Positions 1 through 8,444 are shown, counted from the stretch's first letter. The stretch is DNA of 64,000 bases from Stappia albiluteola (GCF_014050225.1 NZ_JACFXV010000066.1:118973-182972), one strand, 5' to 3'. Translations and numbers: made by a program. Notes: a model not told the origin generated them from the letters alone.

Positions 1-776
1 GAGGGGCGAAACCGTGGCTCGTGATAGAACTGGCTGTAGACCTGCTGCATCACCGGGCCGGAAACATCGAGCCCGGTGAGGTCCAGCAATTCGAAAGGCC
101 CCATCCGGAAGCCCGCCGCCTCCCTTAGGATCCGATCGATCTCGGCGGGCGCGGCGACCTGCTCACGCAATAGCTGCAGGGCCTCGGTGACGAAGCCGCG
201 GCCGGCGTGATTGACGAGGAAGCCCGGCGAATCCGTTGCCGTGACCGCCATATGTCCGGCCTCGCGTGCGAGTGCGCCAAGCCGTTCGGCCACCTCGGGA
301 GCGGTGCGCGCGCCCGGGATCACCTCCACCACCTTCATCAGAGGCACAGGATTGAAGAAATGATAGCCCGCCACCCGCTCCGGATTGGAGCAGGATGCGG
401 CGATCTCCGTCACCGACAGCGAGCTGGTATTTGTGGCGAGGATCGCATCGGCGCGAACGATCTCCTCAAGGGCGCTGAACAGATCCTGCTTGACCTTCAG
501 GTTCTCGACGATGGCCTCGATGACCAGATCGCAGCCGGAGAAATCGGCGAGGTTGCGAGCCGTCGATATCCGGCCTGCTGCGGCTTCCGCTTCCGCCGAG
601 GTCATCCGCCCCTTTTCGGCGGCGCGGGAGAACATACCGTCGACGAATTCCTTTGCCTCGGAGGCAGCACCCGTCCGCGCATCGTGCAGGATCACCGAAT
701 TGCCGCTTGCCGCGAAGATCTGCGCGATGCCGCGGCCCATGGTTCCGGTGCCGACGATGCCGATGGTAAGTGCCAT
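1..776 (-). CDS. paaH: 3-hydroxyacyl-CoA dehydrogenase, PaaH-like (3' end cut by window edge)
   Basis: NAD-dependent oxidation of a 3-hydroxyacyl-CoA, probably 3-hydroxyadipyl-CoA in phenylacetate catabolism. The start codon is at 776; the reading frame stays open to base 1, so the C-terminus lies outside the window. The protein begins MALTIGIVGTGTMGRG, with the Rossmann GxGxxG dinucleotide motif. It later carries NTSSLSVTEIA and YHFFNPVPLMKVVEV, which contain the catalytic-region Ser/His/Asn of this family. It reads on into YHEPRFRP, which resembles the junction in the long (~500 aa) two-domain PaaH form, not the ~290-aa HbdA form. It lies 38 bp downstream of the PaaF-like hydratase, with GGGAAGGAAA as ribosome-binding site. 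A plain 3-hydroxybutyryl-CoA dehydrogenase is the alternative. Confidence 0.8.
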   Translation of the reverse strand, partial: MALTIGIVGTGTMGRGIAQIFAASGNSVILHDARTGAASEAKEFVDGMFSRAAEKGRMTSAEAEAAAGRISTARNLADFSGCDLVIEAIVENLKVKQDLFSALEEIVRADAILATNTSSLSVTEIAASCSNPERVAGYHFFNPVPLMKVVEVIPGARTAPEVAERLGALAREAGHMAVTATDSPGFLVNHAGRGFVTEALQLLREQVAAPAEIDRILREAAGFRMGPFELLDLTGLDVSGPVMQQVYSQFYHEPRFRP

Positions 777-814
777 CTGGTTTTCCTTCCCGGTTGTGCC
801 GCCCGCGGCCTCGG

Positions 815-1588
815 TCATTCGCCTTTGAAATCGGGTTTCCGCTTTTCCTTGAAGGCCTTCATTCCTTCCTTCTGGTCGGCGGTGTCGAAGAGCATGTGAT
901 AGGACTTGCGCTCCAGCGCGATCGCCGACTGCAGCGGCAGGTCGGCGCCAAGCAGCACCGTCTCCTTGATATGCTCCAGCGCGAAGGGTGGAAGCCTGGC
1001 AATCTTTCCCGCCATTTTCAGGGCAGTCGCCAGAACCTCCCCGTCCTCGGCAAGTTCGGAGACGAGGCCCCAGTCGGCGGCCTTCTCCGCATCGATGATG
1101 TCGCCCGTCATCAGCAGGCGGAAGGCACGATACTTGCCGACGGCGCGCACAAGGCGCTGCGTGCCGCCCGCCCCAGGCATGATGCCGAGTTTCACCTCCG
1201 GCAGGCCGAAGCTTGCCCCCTTGCCGGCAACGATGATGTCGGCATGGAGCGCCAGTTCGCAGCCGCCGCCCAGTGCATAGCCGTTGACGGCGGCAATCAG
1301 CGGCTTCGGGAAATCCGCCACATCCTGCCAGAGCTTGTGGAAGGCGAGCCGGTGCATGCCCATCGGCGTCTCGTCCGCGACCACAGTAATGTCGGCGCCG
1401 GCGGCGAAAGCCGTCGCGTCACCGGTTACGACGGCAACGCGAGTCGATCCATCGTTCGCGGCCGACCGCAGCGTTTCGGAAAGCGCGACCCTCAGTTCGG
1501 TATTGAGCGCGTTGCGGGCTTGCGGACGGTTCAGGCGCAAGAGCAGGACGCCCTCTTCCGGCCGTTCCTCGATCAGGCAATCCGCCAT
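815..1588 (-). CDS. paaF: enoyl-CoA hydratase, PaaF-like (2,3-dehydroadipyl-CoA hydratase)
   Basis: Crotonase-fold hydratase of 257 aa, adding water across a 2,3-enoyl-CoA. I chose the ATG at 1588 (MADCLIEERP) because GGGAGGTG lies just upstream; an in-frame ATG at 1654 would add 22 unlikely residues. Visible crotonase landmarks are NRPQARNALN, AAGADI (oxyanion-hole region), NGYALGGGCELAL, and LPEVKLGIMPGAGGTQRL with the catalytic Glu. The C-terminus KEKRKPDFKG matches the PaaF subgroup. Together with the downstream PaaH-like dehydrogenase it forms two consecutive beta-oxidation steps, so phenylacetate degradation is the most likely role. General fatty-acid oxidation cannot be excluded because the rest of the operon is outside the window. 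Confidence 0.85.
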   Translation of the reverse strand: MADCLIEERPEEGVLLLRLNRPQARNALNTELRVALSETLRSAANDGSTRVAVVTGDATAFAAGADITVVADETPMGMHRLAFHKLWQDVADFPKPLIAAVNGYALGGGCELALHADIIVAGKGASFGLPEVKLGIMPGAGGTQRLVRAVGKYRAFRLLMTGDIIDAEKAADWGLVSELAEDGEVLATALKMAGKIARLPPFALEHIKETVLLGADLPLQSAIALERKSYHMLFDTADQKEGMKAFKEKRKPDFKGE

Positions 1589-1705
1589 CGACTGGCACCT
1601 CCCGCGCATATGAGCGATCGCCATCAAGTGCAGGAGGCGGCGCGGTCCTGTCAAGGAAACTGTTTCGTCTGTGACAGTTGAAGCTTGAAATAAACGGGCG
1701 CCAAT

Positions 1706-2074
1706 TCAGGTCCGCGTCACGGACAGGATGTCGACCTCGCGCGGGTCAAGCCCGGTGCGGTCGGCGCAATGGAGCACGGCCAGCGCTTCCGCGCATTCCG
1801 CGTCCCTTGCCTTCAGTTTGTAGATTTCCGGCTCGCCGCCTTCGGAGCGCACCGTTACCTCGAAAGCATGCACATGTCCGCCGGAGTGATCGCTGCTTTC
1901 GTCCGGCTCCAGCTTCAGCACCTCAACCCCTGACGGATCCCAGCCGAATTCGAAACCGGCGATGAACCGCGCATGGTCCGGCGCCTCGTGCACGCTCATG
2001 GCCTGGACGGGAAGCATGCGCACCTCGCCATTGCTGCGAACCGTTGCCCGGTATTTCAGCCAGATTTCCGACAT
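1706..2074 (-). CDS. conserved hypothetical protein, 122 aa
   Basis: Small cytosolic protein starting MSEIWLKYRATVRSNGEV. It has no signal peptide or membrane segment and contains several beta-prone stretches. The ATG at 2074 is preferred over one at 2122 because GGAGG lies 6-10 bases upstream. I recognise no catalytic motif. Two cysteines are spread through the C-terminal half (AECAEALAVLHC). It sits alone between the paa genes and the metal ABC operon, on the same strand as both but with gaps of about 90-120 bases. Function unknown. Confidence 0.6.
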   Translation of the reverse strand: MSEIWLKYRATVRSNGEVRMLPVQAMSVHEAPDHARFIAGFEFGWDPSGVEVLKLEPDESSDHSGGHVHAFEVTVRSEGGEPEIYKLKARDAECAEALAVLHCADRTGLDPREVDILSVTRT

Positions 2075-2167
2075 CGGCTGCCTCCGTCTGTTGCAAGGTC
2101 GAATAACGTGACGATGGGTCACTATCGACCATGGGACGACAGAGGTCCAGTCACGGCAGCCTTTCCC

Positions 2168-3103
2168 TCACACCCGCTGCAGCCGGCGTCTCGCCAACAC
2201 GCCGTAGCGGGGCGCAAGCAGCATGGCGACGGTCTGGAACAGCCCGGCGACCACCGCGATCATGCCGGCGGCGGAAACACTCATGTCGACGCCCAGCAGC
2301 TGCGGGCCGAGCGCCGCCGCGAAATAACCGAGGATGCCACTCGCCACCGCAACGCCGGCCGAGATCCAAAGCTGCGTGCCCAACCGGTCGGTCATCAGCC
2401 GCGCGGTCGCCGCCGGGCAGATGAACATGGCGATCACGAGGATCGACCCCACCGCATCGAAGGCCGCAACCGCCGCGACCGCCACCATGACGATAAGCAG
2501 GGTGCCGACAAGGCGCGACGAAATGCCGAGCGTATCGGCGAAGAGCGGGTCGAAGCTGACGAGTTTCAGTTCCTTGTAGAGGAGCGCGACGAAGGCGACG
2601 ATCGCGAGATTGACCACCGCGAGCCTTGTCACCGAGACCGGCAGGTCGGCCAGGATTTCCGGCCGCAGCAGGTCGCCGAAGCCGGTCGCCTCCAGCCACA
2701 CCGCGCTTTCCAGATTGCCGTAGAGCGCGTGTTCGACGTCGAGATGGACGCCGCCTGCTCCCGACTGCTCCAGCAGCAGCACGCCGGCGGCGAACATCGA
2801 CGTGAAGACGACGCCCATCGCCGCGCCCGGCTCGACGCGGCCAAGCCGGCGGATCAGTTCGATCAGGCCGACGGAGATGAGTGCCGCAACGCCCGCGCCC
2901 AGCATCATCGGCAGCGAGTCGACCGTGCCCGTCACCAGAAAGCCGAGCACGATACCCGGCAGCACCACGTGGCTGATCGCGTCTCCCATCAGGCTTTGCC
3001 GGCGCAACACCAGGAAATTGCCGAGCAATCCGCAGCCGAGTGCGGCAAGGCTGCCGAGCAGGATGGACGGGAAATCGAATTGCAGGAAGGTGATCGCGTC
3101 CAT
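2168..3103 (-). CDS. metal ABC transporter permease (MntD/TroD/SitD-like)
   Basis: Inner-membrane permease of 311 aa for Mn2+/Zn2+/Fe2+ uptake (ABC-3 family). The start MDAITFLQFDFPSILLG at 3103 overlaps the stop of the upstream permease (ATGA), indicating translational coupling. It has eight or nine hydrophobic segments and the family signature region GDAISHVVLPGIVLGF near residue 40, followed by GAAMGVVFTSMFAAGV. The protein ends in RYGVLARRRLQRV without an extra domain. It pairs with the permease at 3103-4338, the ATPase at 4344-5180 and the binding protein at 5177-6148. This gene order corresponds to mntABCD of Bacillus and troABCD of Treponema. The metal cannot be read from sequence; manganese is favoured by the operator upstream of the operon. 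Confidence 0.9.
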   Translation of the reverse strand: MDAITFLQFDFPSILLGSLAALGCGLLGNFLVLRRQSLMGDAISHVVLPGIVLGFLVTGTVDSLPMMLGAGVAALISVGLIELIRRLGRVEPGAAMGVVFTSMFAAGVLLLEQSGAGGVHLDVEHALYGNLESAVWLEATGFGDLLRPEILADLPVSVTRLAVVNLAIVAFVALLYKELKLVSFDPLFADTLGISSRLVGTLLIVMVAVAAVAAFDAVGSILVIAMFICPAATARLMTDRLGTQLWISAGVAVASGILGYFAAALGPQLLGVDMSVSAAGMIAVVAGLFQTVAMLLAPRYGVLARRRLQRV

Positions 3104-4338
3104 CAGGCCGTTGCTCCCCTGGCCGGTTCGGCCTTCAGGCCGAGGCGTGCTTCGAGATCGGCGACCATGTCGCGCGGCAGCACCTCGTCGATCGGCCGCA
3201 GGGACCAGTCCGCCAGCGCATGGGCCTCGTCGGGACAATCTTCGCGCCACAGGTTCCACAACGCCTGGTCGCGGGCGATCCGCCGCGCCGCCGACCAGCC
3301 GCTTTCCGTCGGACGCAGGTCGCCGGTCACATAACCCCGCCGCTTCATCAGCCGCCGCGTGATCGGCTCCAGGATCGGTTCGTCATGGGCAAGGGCCAGC
3401 AGCCCCTGCCGGACGTGAACGATGCGCTGGAACCGGCGGTGCCGGATGAAAGCGGACAGGATGCCGCGGACCGGGGACAGCGCCAGGGACAGCAGGAAAA
3501 GGGCAAAAAGGATCAGGACGATCAGCGCCCCCGTCGGCAGGTCCGGCGCGCTGGCCGAAAGGCAGGCGCCGAGATAGCTGCCGAAGGCGCCGATTGCCGC
3601 TGAGATCGGCACGAAGCGGCCGACGCGCTCGGTCCAGAAGCGGGCGGCGACCGGCGGAATGATCGTCAGCGCGATCACCAGTACCAGCCCCACCGTCTTC
3701 AGTCCGATGACGACGACAGCAAGCAGCAGCACCAGAAGCGTCAGATCCAGCCGGTTGCGATTCAGGCCCGTGCTGGCGGCAAAGCCCTCGTCGAAACACA
3801 GCAGCGTCAGTTCCTTGAAGAAAGCCAGCACGGCCAGCGCCACGACGCCGGCGGCAACCGCGATGGTCATCGCCTCGGAGGCGAGCATGCCGGAAGTGGA
3901 GCCGAGCAGGAAGCCGCTCAGGCCCGCCTGTCCGGACACGCTCAGCGACTGCAGCACGGTCAAAAGCACCATGCCGAGCGCGAAGAAGGTGGAAAGCACC
4001 GTGCCGATGGCCGTGTCCTCGGTCAGCCTCGTGTTGGCCTTGATCCAGTTGACGGCGAGCATGCCGAGCCCCGCCGTGAAGGCAGCGCCGACGAGCAGCA
4101 GCGGCAGGGAGCGGCCGTCGCCGAAGATGGCGAGACCGAAGAGGAAACCGAGCACCACGCCCGGCAGGGTGGCATGGCTCATGGCATCGGAGACAAGCGA
4201 GCGCTTGCGCAAAAGCACGAAGGCGCCGATCGCCCCGCCGCCGGCGCCAAGCAGGGCCGAGCCAACTGCGACCACCGCCGTATTGTAGCCGGCGGAGAGC
4301 AGGAAGGCGGAAAGGAAAGCCTCGAACCAGGGGGGCAC
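3103..4338 (-). CDS. metal ABC transporter permease with C-terminal winged-helix-like extension (MntC/TroC-like)
   Basis: ABC-3 family permease of 411 aa, third gene of the metal-import operon. Residues 1 to about 290 form the membrane domain, with the conserved SDAMSHATLPGVVLGF segment near residue 50 and TAIGTVLSTFFALGMV near 110. After the last hydrophobic helix the chain continues for about 115 soluble residues (RHRRFQRIVHVRQGLLALAH onward). These look like a small winged helix and end in EARLGLKAEPARGATA. Permeases of about 430 aa with such a tail are known in the MntC/TroC branch, whereas SitC types stop near 285 aa. It starts 5 bases after the ATPase gene and its stop overlaps the next permease start. 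Confidence 0.9.
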   Translation of the reverse strand: MPPWFEAFLSAFLLSAGYNTAVVAVGSALLGAGGGAIGAFVLLRKRSLVSDAMSHATLPGVVLGFLFGLAIFGDGRSLPLLLVGAAFTAGLGMLAVNWIKANTRLTEDTAIGTVLSTFFALGMVLLTVLQSLSVSGQAGLSGFLLGSTSGMLASEAMTIAVAAGVVALAVLAFFKELTLLCFDEGFAASTGLNRNRLDLTLLVLLLAVVVIGLKTVGLVLVIALTIIPPVAARFWTERVGRFVPISAAIGAFGSYLGACLSASAPDLPTGALIVLILFALFLLSLALSPVRGILSAFIRHRRFQRIVHVRQGLLALAHDEPILEPITRRLMKRRGYVTGDLRPTESGWSAARRIARDQALWNLWREDCPDEAHALADWSLRPIDEVLPRDMVADLEARLGLKAEPARGATA

Positions 4339-4343
4339 GGCCG

Positions 4344-5180
4344 CTAGCCCCTCACCTTGGCCGCTTCGCCGAGCGCGGCAAGCTGGGTCGCCGCAAGCCG
4401 ACCGCCATAGGTCTTCTGCAGGTTCTCCGCCGTGAACGTCTCGGTGACCGGGCCCGATGCGACGGTTCCGGCGTTCAGGAACAGCACGTGCGAGAAATAG
4501 AGCGGCACGGTCTCAAGATCGTGATGGACGACCAGCACCGTCTTGCCCTCCGCAAGCAGCTTGCGCAGCACGTCGACGATCGCCCGCTCGGTCGCCGCAT
4601 CCACGCCGGCGAAGGGCTCGTCCATCAGATAGACGCGCGCATCCTGCGCAAGCGCTCGGGCCAGGAACACGCGCTGCTGCTGACCGCCGGAAAGCTGGCC
4701 GATCTGCCTGTCGGAGAAAGCCTCCATTCCCACCAGTTCGAGCATTGCCCGTGCCCGCTCGCGATCCTTGCGGCCGGGCCAGCGGAACCAGCCGATTTGC
4801 CGATACAGGCCCATCGTCACCACATCGAGCGCGGTTGCCGGAAAATCCCAGTCCACCGACGAGCGCTGTGGCACATAGGCGACGTCGCCGCGCGCTGCTT
4901 CCATCGGCTTGCCATAGACGCTGATCTCACCCGAAAGGCGCGGGATGAGGCTGAGCGACGCCTTGAGAAAGGTGGACTTGCCCGCCCCGTTCGGGCCAAC
5001 GATCGCCGTCAGTTCGCCTTCGGGCGCCGAAAAGCTCGCGTTCCACAGCACCGGTTTGCGGTCATAGGCAACAGTCAGGCCGGCCACCGCGAGGGGCGAT
5101 CCGGGGTCGAGCACGTCCCGCCGCCCGGCTTCCGCGAGAGCGATTTTGGTCGCGCCGCCCGATACGTGGTCGATCTTCAT
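4344..5180 (-). CDS. metal ABC transporter ATP-binding protein (MntB/TroB-like)
   Basis: ATPase of 278 aa that powers the metal importer from the cytosolic side. Walker A is GPNGAGKST (about residue 64), the Q-loop is YVPQRSS, the ABC signature is LSGGQQQR, Walker B is VYLMDEPFAG, and the switch His lies in VVHHDLE. About 30 residues precede the ABC domain (MKIDHVSGGATKIALAEAGR), longer than usual. The start overlaps the stop of the binding-protein gene by 4 bases. It is downstream of the binding-protein gene and upstream of both permease genes, and is certainly co-transcribed with them. Confidence 0.92.
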   Translation of the reverse strand: MKIDHVSGGATKIALAEAGRRDVLDPGSPLAVAGLTVAYDRKPVLWNASFSAPEGELTAIVGPNGAGKSTFLKASLSLIPRLSGEISVYGKPMEAARGDVAYVPQRSSVDWDFPATALDVVTMGLYRQIGWFRWPGRKDRERARAMLELVGMEAFSDRQIGQLSGGQQQRVFLARALAQDARVYLMDEPFAGVDAATERAIVDVLRKLLAEGKTVLVVHHDLETVPLYFSHVLFLNAGTVASGPVTETFTAENLQKTYGGRLAATQLAALGEAAKVRG

Positions 5181-6148
5181 AGTCCGGCTCCCAGCTTGTC
5201 CTGCATGCCCCGTTCCGGAGCATCGCCGCCGAGCGCGCGGGCGATCCGCGTCGTGTTGTGGTCGAGCATGCCGATATAGGTGCCCTCGTAGGTGCCGGGC
5301 TTGCCCATGGCATCGGAATAGAGCAAGCCGCCAATCTCCACCTGGTGGCCGCGCGCCGCCGCACCTTCGACAAGCGCCCGCACGTTGCGTTCGGATACGG
5401 AGGATTCCACGAAGACGGCCTTCACGTCGCGCTCCACGATGAGATCGACCAGTTCCTCCACCCGCTGCAGGCCGGCCTCGCTCTGGGTGGAAATGCCCTG
5501 CACGCCCAGCACCTCGATGTCGTAATCGCGGCCGAGATACCCGAAGGCATCATGCGCCGTGATCAGGATGCGCTGGTTTGCTGGAATGCTTGCGATCACT
5601 TTGCGTGCATAAGCGTCAAGAGCGTCCATCTCCGCCAGGTAGGCATTGGTGTTTTCCTCGAACACGGCCCGTCCCTCCGGGTCGAGTTCGCCCAGCGCAT
5701 CGCGAATGCCAAGGGCAACCTTTCGCCACAGCCGCGGGCTCATCCACACATGCGGATCGTAACGGTCGTTGTAGGTTTCGCTCGCCCGGCGCTCGTCGAC
5801 CTCGATCACTTCGCCGACGAAATAGACCGGCTTTTTCTCCTTGAACTTCAGCAGGAGTTCCTCGAGCTGCGCTTCCAGATAGAGCCCGTTGGCGAGGATC
5901 GCGTCGGCGCGGCCCATCTTCACCACGTCCGAGCGCGTCTGCCAGTAGGAATGGGGATCGACACCCTCGCCGATCAGGTTGACGATCTCGACTCGCTCAC
6001 CGCCAATCCGTTCCGCCACGTCGGCGATCATGCCGACCGTCGTGACGATGTTGAGCTTTTCCGCGGCCATCGCCGACCGGCCCGCACTCAGCGCGACCAC
6101 GCCCAGGCTCAGGATCGCCAGCAGAATTGTCCGTCGCAGGATTGGCAT
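5177..6148 (-). CDS. metal ABC transporter substrate-binding protein (MntA/TroA-like)
   Basis: Periplasmic cluster A-I solute-binding protein of 323 aa for Mn2+/Zn2+/Fe2+. The start MPILRRTILLA at 6148 is chosen because AAGGATGGGGG lies just upstream and a Sec signal follows immediately (cleavage probably after SAMAA). An in-frame start at 6268 would place 40 polar residues before the signal. Metal-ligand regions of the ZnuA/TroA fold are visible: GVDPHSYWQTRSD (first His), YDPHVWMSPRLW (second His), TAHDAFGYLGRDY and VFVESSVSERNV. There is no His-rich loop, which argues against a ZnuA-type zinc protein and for manganese or iron. First gene of the operon, under the palindromic operator at 6239-6257. 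Confidence 0.9.
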   Translation of the reverse strand: MPILRRTILLAILSLGVVALSAGRSAMAAEKLNIVTTVGMIADVAERIGGERVEIVNLIGEGVDPHSYWQTRSDVVKMGRADAILANGLYLEAQLEELLLKFKEKKPVYFVGEVIEVDERRASETYNDRYDPHVWMSPRLWRKVALGIRDALGELDPEGRAVFEENTNAYLAEMDALDAYARKVIASIPANQRILITAHDAFGYLGRDYDIEVLGVQGISTQSEAGLQRVEELVDLIVERDVKAVFVESSVSERNVRALVEGAAARGHQVEIGGLLYSDAMGKPGTYEGTYIGMLDHNTTRIARALGGDAPERGMQDKLGAGL

Positions 6149-6238
6149 AAAACCCCCATCCTTCTTGTCGAGAGAGCCGGCAGCAGCAGCCGGTTGGCGC
6201 AACGGCGCCCCTTTTGTCCTTCTACTGCATCTAAAGTA

Positions 6239-6257
6239 ATTGCGAATGGTTTGCAAT
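6239..6257 (-). promoter_or_regulatory. candidate Mur/Fur-family operator upstream of the metal ABC operon
   Basis: A 19-bp near-perfect palindrome lies 91-109 bases before the binding-protein start. Its arms are ATTGC(A/G)AA and TT(C/T)GCAAT around a 3-base centre. On the minus strand it overlaps plausible promoter elements: TTGCTA or TTGCAA as -35, with TACTTT or TAGATG downstream. Fur-family regulators of rhizobia (Mur) bind TGCAA-type palindromes at the sit operon. I am matching this from memory, so regulator identity is an inference; the palindrome itself is directly visible. Confidence 0.55.
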
Positions 6258-6364
6258 AGCAATAGCAAAAATGGGTGAGACGCCCGGCAATGCGGATTTG
6301 CAATTGCCGTACGCTTTGCCGTATCTGACGCTGAACCGCAGGTTTCCGGGCATCGAGGACATCA

Positions 6365-7273
6365 ATGGCTGATCTGGTCCATGACCGCGAATTCGACCCG
6401 GGCTACGGCAGGGCCGAACGCCTTTCGGATGCGGTGCGCCGCCTGACGGCCGAAAACCCCGGCCCTTTCACTTTCCACGGCACCAACAGCTATATCGTCG
6501 GGCGCTCGGAAGTCGCGATCATCGATCCGGGGCCGGCGGACGAGACGCATATCGCCCGCCTGCTGGCGGAAATCGGTCAGGCGCCCGTCGCCGCCATCCT
6601 CGTCAGCCACACCCACCGCGACCATTCGCCGGGCGCGCGCCTGCTCAAGGCGCTCACCGGTGCGCCGATCCATGGCTGCGGTCCTCACCGCGCCGCAAGG
6701 CCGCTGCTGGACGGCGAAATCAACCCGATGGATGCGAGCTCCGACCAGGAGCACGAACCGGATTTCATTCTCGGCGACGCAGACCGGCTGACGGTCGACG
6801 GACTGGTGATCGAGACGGTGGCAACCCCCGGCCACACCGCCAACCACCTCGCCTTCGCCCTGGACGAGGGGCGCGTGCTGTTCTCCGCCGATCACGTCAT
6901 GGCCTGGTCGACGACGGTGGTCGCTCCGCCCGACGGGTCGATGACCGCCTATATGGCCTCGCTGGAAAAACTGCGGGCGCGCGACGACACCATCTACTAT
7001 CCCGGCCATGGCGGCCCGGTGCGCGAGCCGCAGCGCTACCTGCGCGGCCTGAAAGCGCACCGCCATCAGCGCGAGGCGGCGATCCTCAGGCGTCTTGCCA
7101 CGGGCGACCGCCATATCCCGGACATGGTCGAGGCGATCTATGCCGGCATCGACCGCAGGCTTTTCGGTGCAGCCTCCCTCTCGGTGCTGGCGCAACTGGA
7201 GGCGCTGGTGGAGGAAGGCAAGGTCGTAACCGACGGCGCCGTCACGCTAGACGCCGAGTACCGCCTGGCCTGA
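6365..7273 (+). CDS. MBL-fold metallo-hydrolase (LACTB2-like)
   Basis: Cytosolic zinc metallo-hydrolase of 302 aa. The metal site HTHRDHSPGA (HxHxDH) is at about residues 80-86, followed by GHTANHLAF (third-motif His), FSADHVMAW (bridging Asp) and YPGHGGPV (last His). The C-terminal ~60 residues (HRHQREAAILRRL through SLSVLAQLEALVEEGKV) resemble the winged-helix tail of the LACTB2/beta-lactamase-like subgroup. Substrate unknown: hydroxyacylglutathione, RNA or small esters have all been reported in this group. GAGGAC precedes the ATG. It is divergent from the metal operon, with about 215 bases between the start codons. Confidence 0.85.
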   Translation: MADLVHDREFDPGYGRAERLSDAVRRLTAENPGPFTFHGTNSYIVGRSEVAIIDPGPADETHIARLLAEIGQAPVAAILVSHTHRDHSPGARLLKALTGAPIHGCGPHRAARPLLDGEINPMDASSDQEHEPDFILGDADRLTVDGLVIETVATPGHTANHLAFALDEGRVLFSADHVMAWSTTVVAPPDGSMTAYMASLEKLRARDDTIYYPGHGGPVREPQRYLRGLKAHRHQREAAILRRLATGDRHIPDMVEAIYAGIDRRLFGAASLSVLAQLEALVEEGKVVTDGAVTLDAEYRLA

Positions 7274-7277
7274 CCGC

Positions 7278-7916
7278 TCAAGCAGGCCGCCGGAATTCCT
7301 TGCGGGCGGCTTCCGCCTCCTCGCGAACGCAGCAGCCCTCCAGGTGATCGTTGACGAGGCCCATCGCCTGCATGAAGGCATAGACCGTGGTCGGGCCGAC
7401 AAAGCTCCAGCCGCGCTTCTTCAGGTCCCTGGACAGCGCAGTCGACGTGGCGCTTTTCGTCATCGCCCTGAGGCTTGCCAGATCCATCCGCTCCGGCCGC
7501 TCAGACGCGGGGGGCTCGAAACTCCAGAAATAGGCGGCGAGCGAGCCCTTCTCGGCAGCCAGGTCGCACGCCCTTTGCGCATTGTTGATGGTGGAGGCGA
7601 TCTTGCCGCGATGGCGAACGATGCCGGCATCGCCAAGCAGCCGTTCGATGTCCTTCTCGCCGAAGGAAGCCACCTTCTCGAAATCGAAACCGGCGAAGGC
7701 GGCGCGGAAATTCTCCCGCTTCCGCAGGATCGTCAGCCAGGACAGACCCGACTGGAAGCCTTCAAGACAGATCTTCTCGAACAGGCGGATGTCGCTTCCG
7801 ACGGGACGGCCCCATTCCCGGTCGTGGTAGATCTGGTAGTCGGGCAGGTTGTCGTGCCAGAAGCAGCGCGCCTTGCCATCCTCGCCGACCAGAAGACCGT
7901 CCACATGCCCGTTCAT
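7278..7916 (-). CDS. tag: DNA-3-methyladenine glycosylase I
   Basis: Base-excision repair enzyme of 212 aa removing 3-methyladenine from alkylated DNA. It carries the Tag signature CFWHDNLPDYQIYHDREWGRP near the N-terminus, with a Cys and His of the structural zinc site. SGLSWLTILRKRENFRAAF forms the helix-hairpin-helix core, and FVGPTTVYAFMQAMGLVNDH contains the second pair of zinc-binding residues near the C-terminus. Length is close to E. coli Tag (187 aa) with short tails. Starts with GGGAG upstream of the ATG. Convergent with the MBL-fold gene, 4 bases apart. Confidence 0.95.
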   Translation of the reverse strand: MNGHVDGLLVGEDGKARCFWHDNLPDYQIYHDREWGRPVGSDIRLFEKICLEGFQSGLSWLTILRKRENFRAAFAGFDFEKVASFGEKDIERLLGDAGIVRHRGKIASTINNAQRACDLAAEKGSLAAYFWSFEPPASERPERMDLASLRAMTKSATSTALSRDLKKRGWSFVGPTTVYAFMQAMGLVNDHLEGCCVREEAEAARKEFRRPA

Positions 7917-8049
7917 TCATCGTCTCCCGTCGCTGTCCAATACGCTTCGCCAGCCCGGCCCCGGCGTTTTGTTTCGCATTTGTTCTAGTTTCCGCACTTC
8001 CGGATGACAAGCGCGAAGGATAGGAATGCGCAGAAATTATCGGCCGTGC

Positions 8050-8165
8050 GCACCGCGTCTCGACCTCATCTTCGCCGGGCCCGATCCAAGAATGACCCGG
8101 TGATCCGTGGGAGGCGGCGAAAAGCGGAAAGGCCGCATGGATGCCCGGGTCAGGTGCGGGCAAGA
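8050..8165. repeat. dispersed intergenic repeat, copy 1
   Basis: Contains CGCCGGGCCC, a GACCCGG-GATCC segment, and a CATGGAT..CGGGTC..GACGAG segment. The same order of blocks recurs at 19075-19190 (CGCCGGGCCCAGTAC, GACCCGGCGATCC, CATGGATACGCGGGTC, GACGAGCCG). The final block also recurs at 58122-58165. The match is imperfect, as expected for old repeats. Confidence 0.6.
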
Positions 8166-8179
8166 CGAGGCGGGAGGTT

Positions 8180-8444
8180 AGGTCATGGACTCATAAATCT
8201 GGTGGTAATGGTATGAGCCGATTTGGTTGGATACGAGGAGCAAGAGCGCTGGAAACCCATGAGGTTTTCAAGCTCTTGCGACAAAGTAGCCGGCCAAATC
8301 GGCCATATCCTTCGGACACCGAAACGGCTGCAATCTATCGCGTCGAAGAGCTTGGCCGGGTGACCAACCCGCCCTGCGCCCTTCTCATTGCAACTTTTTG
8401 CCGTTTCAGGTGCCATTTCCATCAGATTTATGAGTCCATGACCT
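8180..8444. mobile_element. MITE-like element, 265 bp, with 34-bp terminal inverted repeats
   Basis: The left end (8180-8213) and the reverse complement of the right end (8411-8444) agree at 31 of 34 positions; the outermost 22 are identical, starting AGGTCATGGACTCATAAAT. The interior has a second inverted repeat around GCAAGAGC/GCTCTTGC (about 8242-8280) and CCGATTTGG/CCAAATCGG. No transposase-length frame fits inside. I see no clear target-site duplication next to the ends (GGTTA on the left, GGGGC on the right). It is probably a non-autonomous derivative of an IS carried elsewhere in the genome. Confidence 0.7.

Noticed and set aside
1973-3334. Plus-strand 453-codon frame over the metal permease genes
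   Set aside because: Antisense to two clear ABC-3 permeases with translational coupling; no domain recognised.
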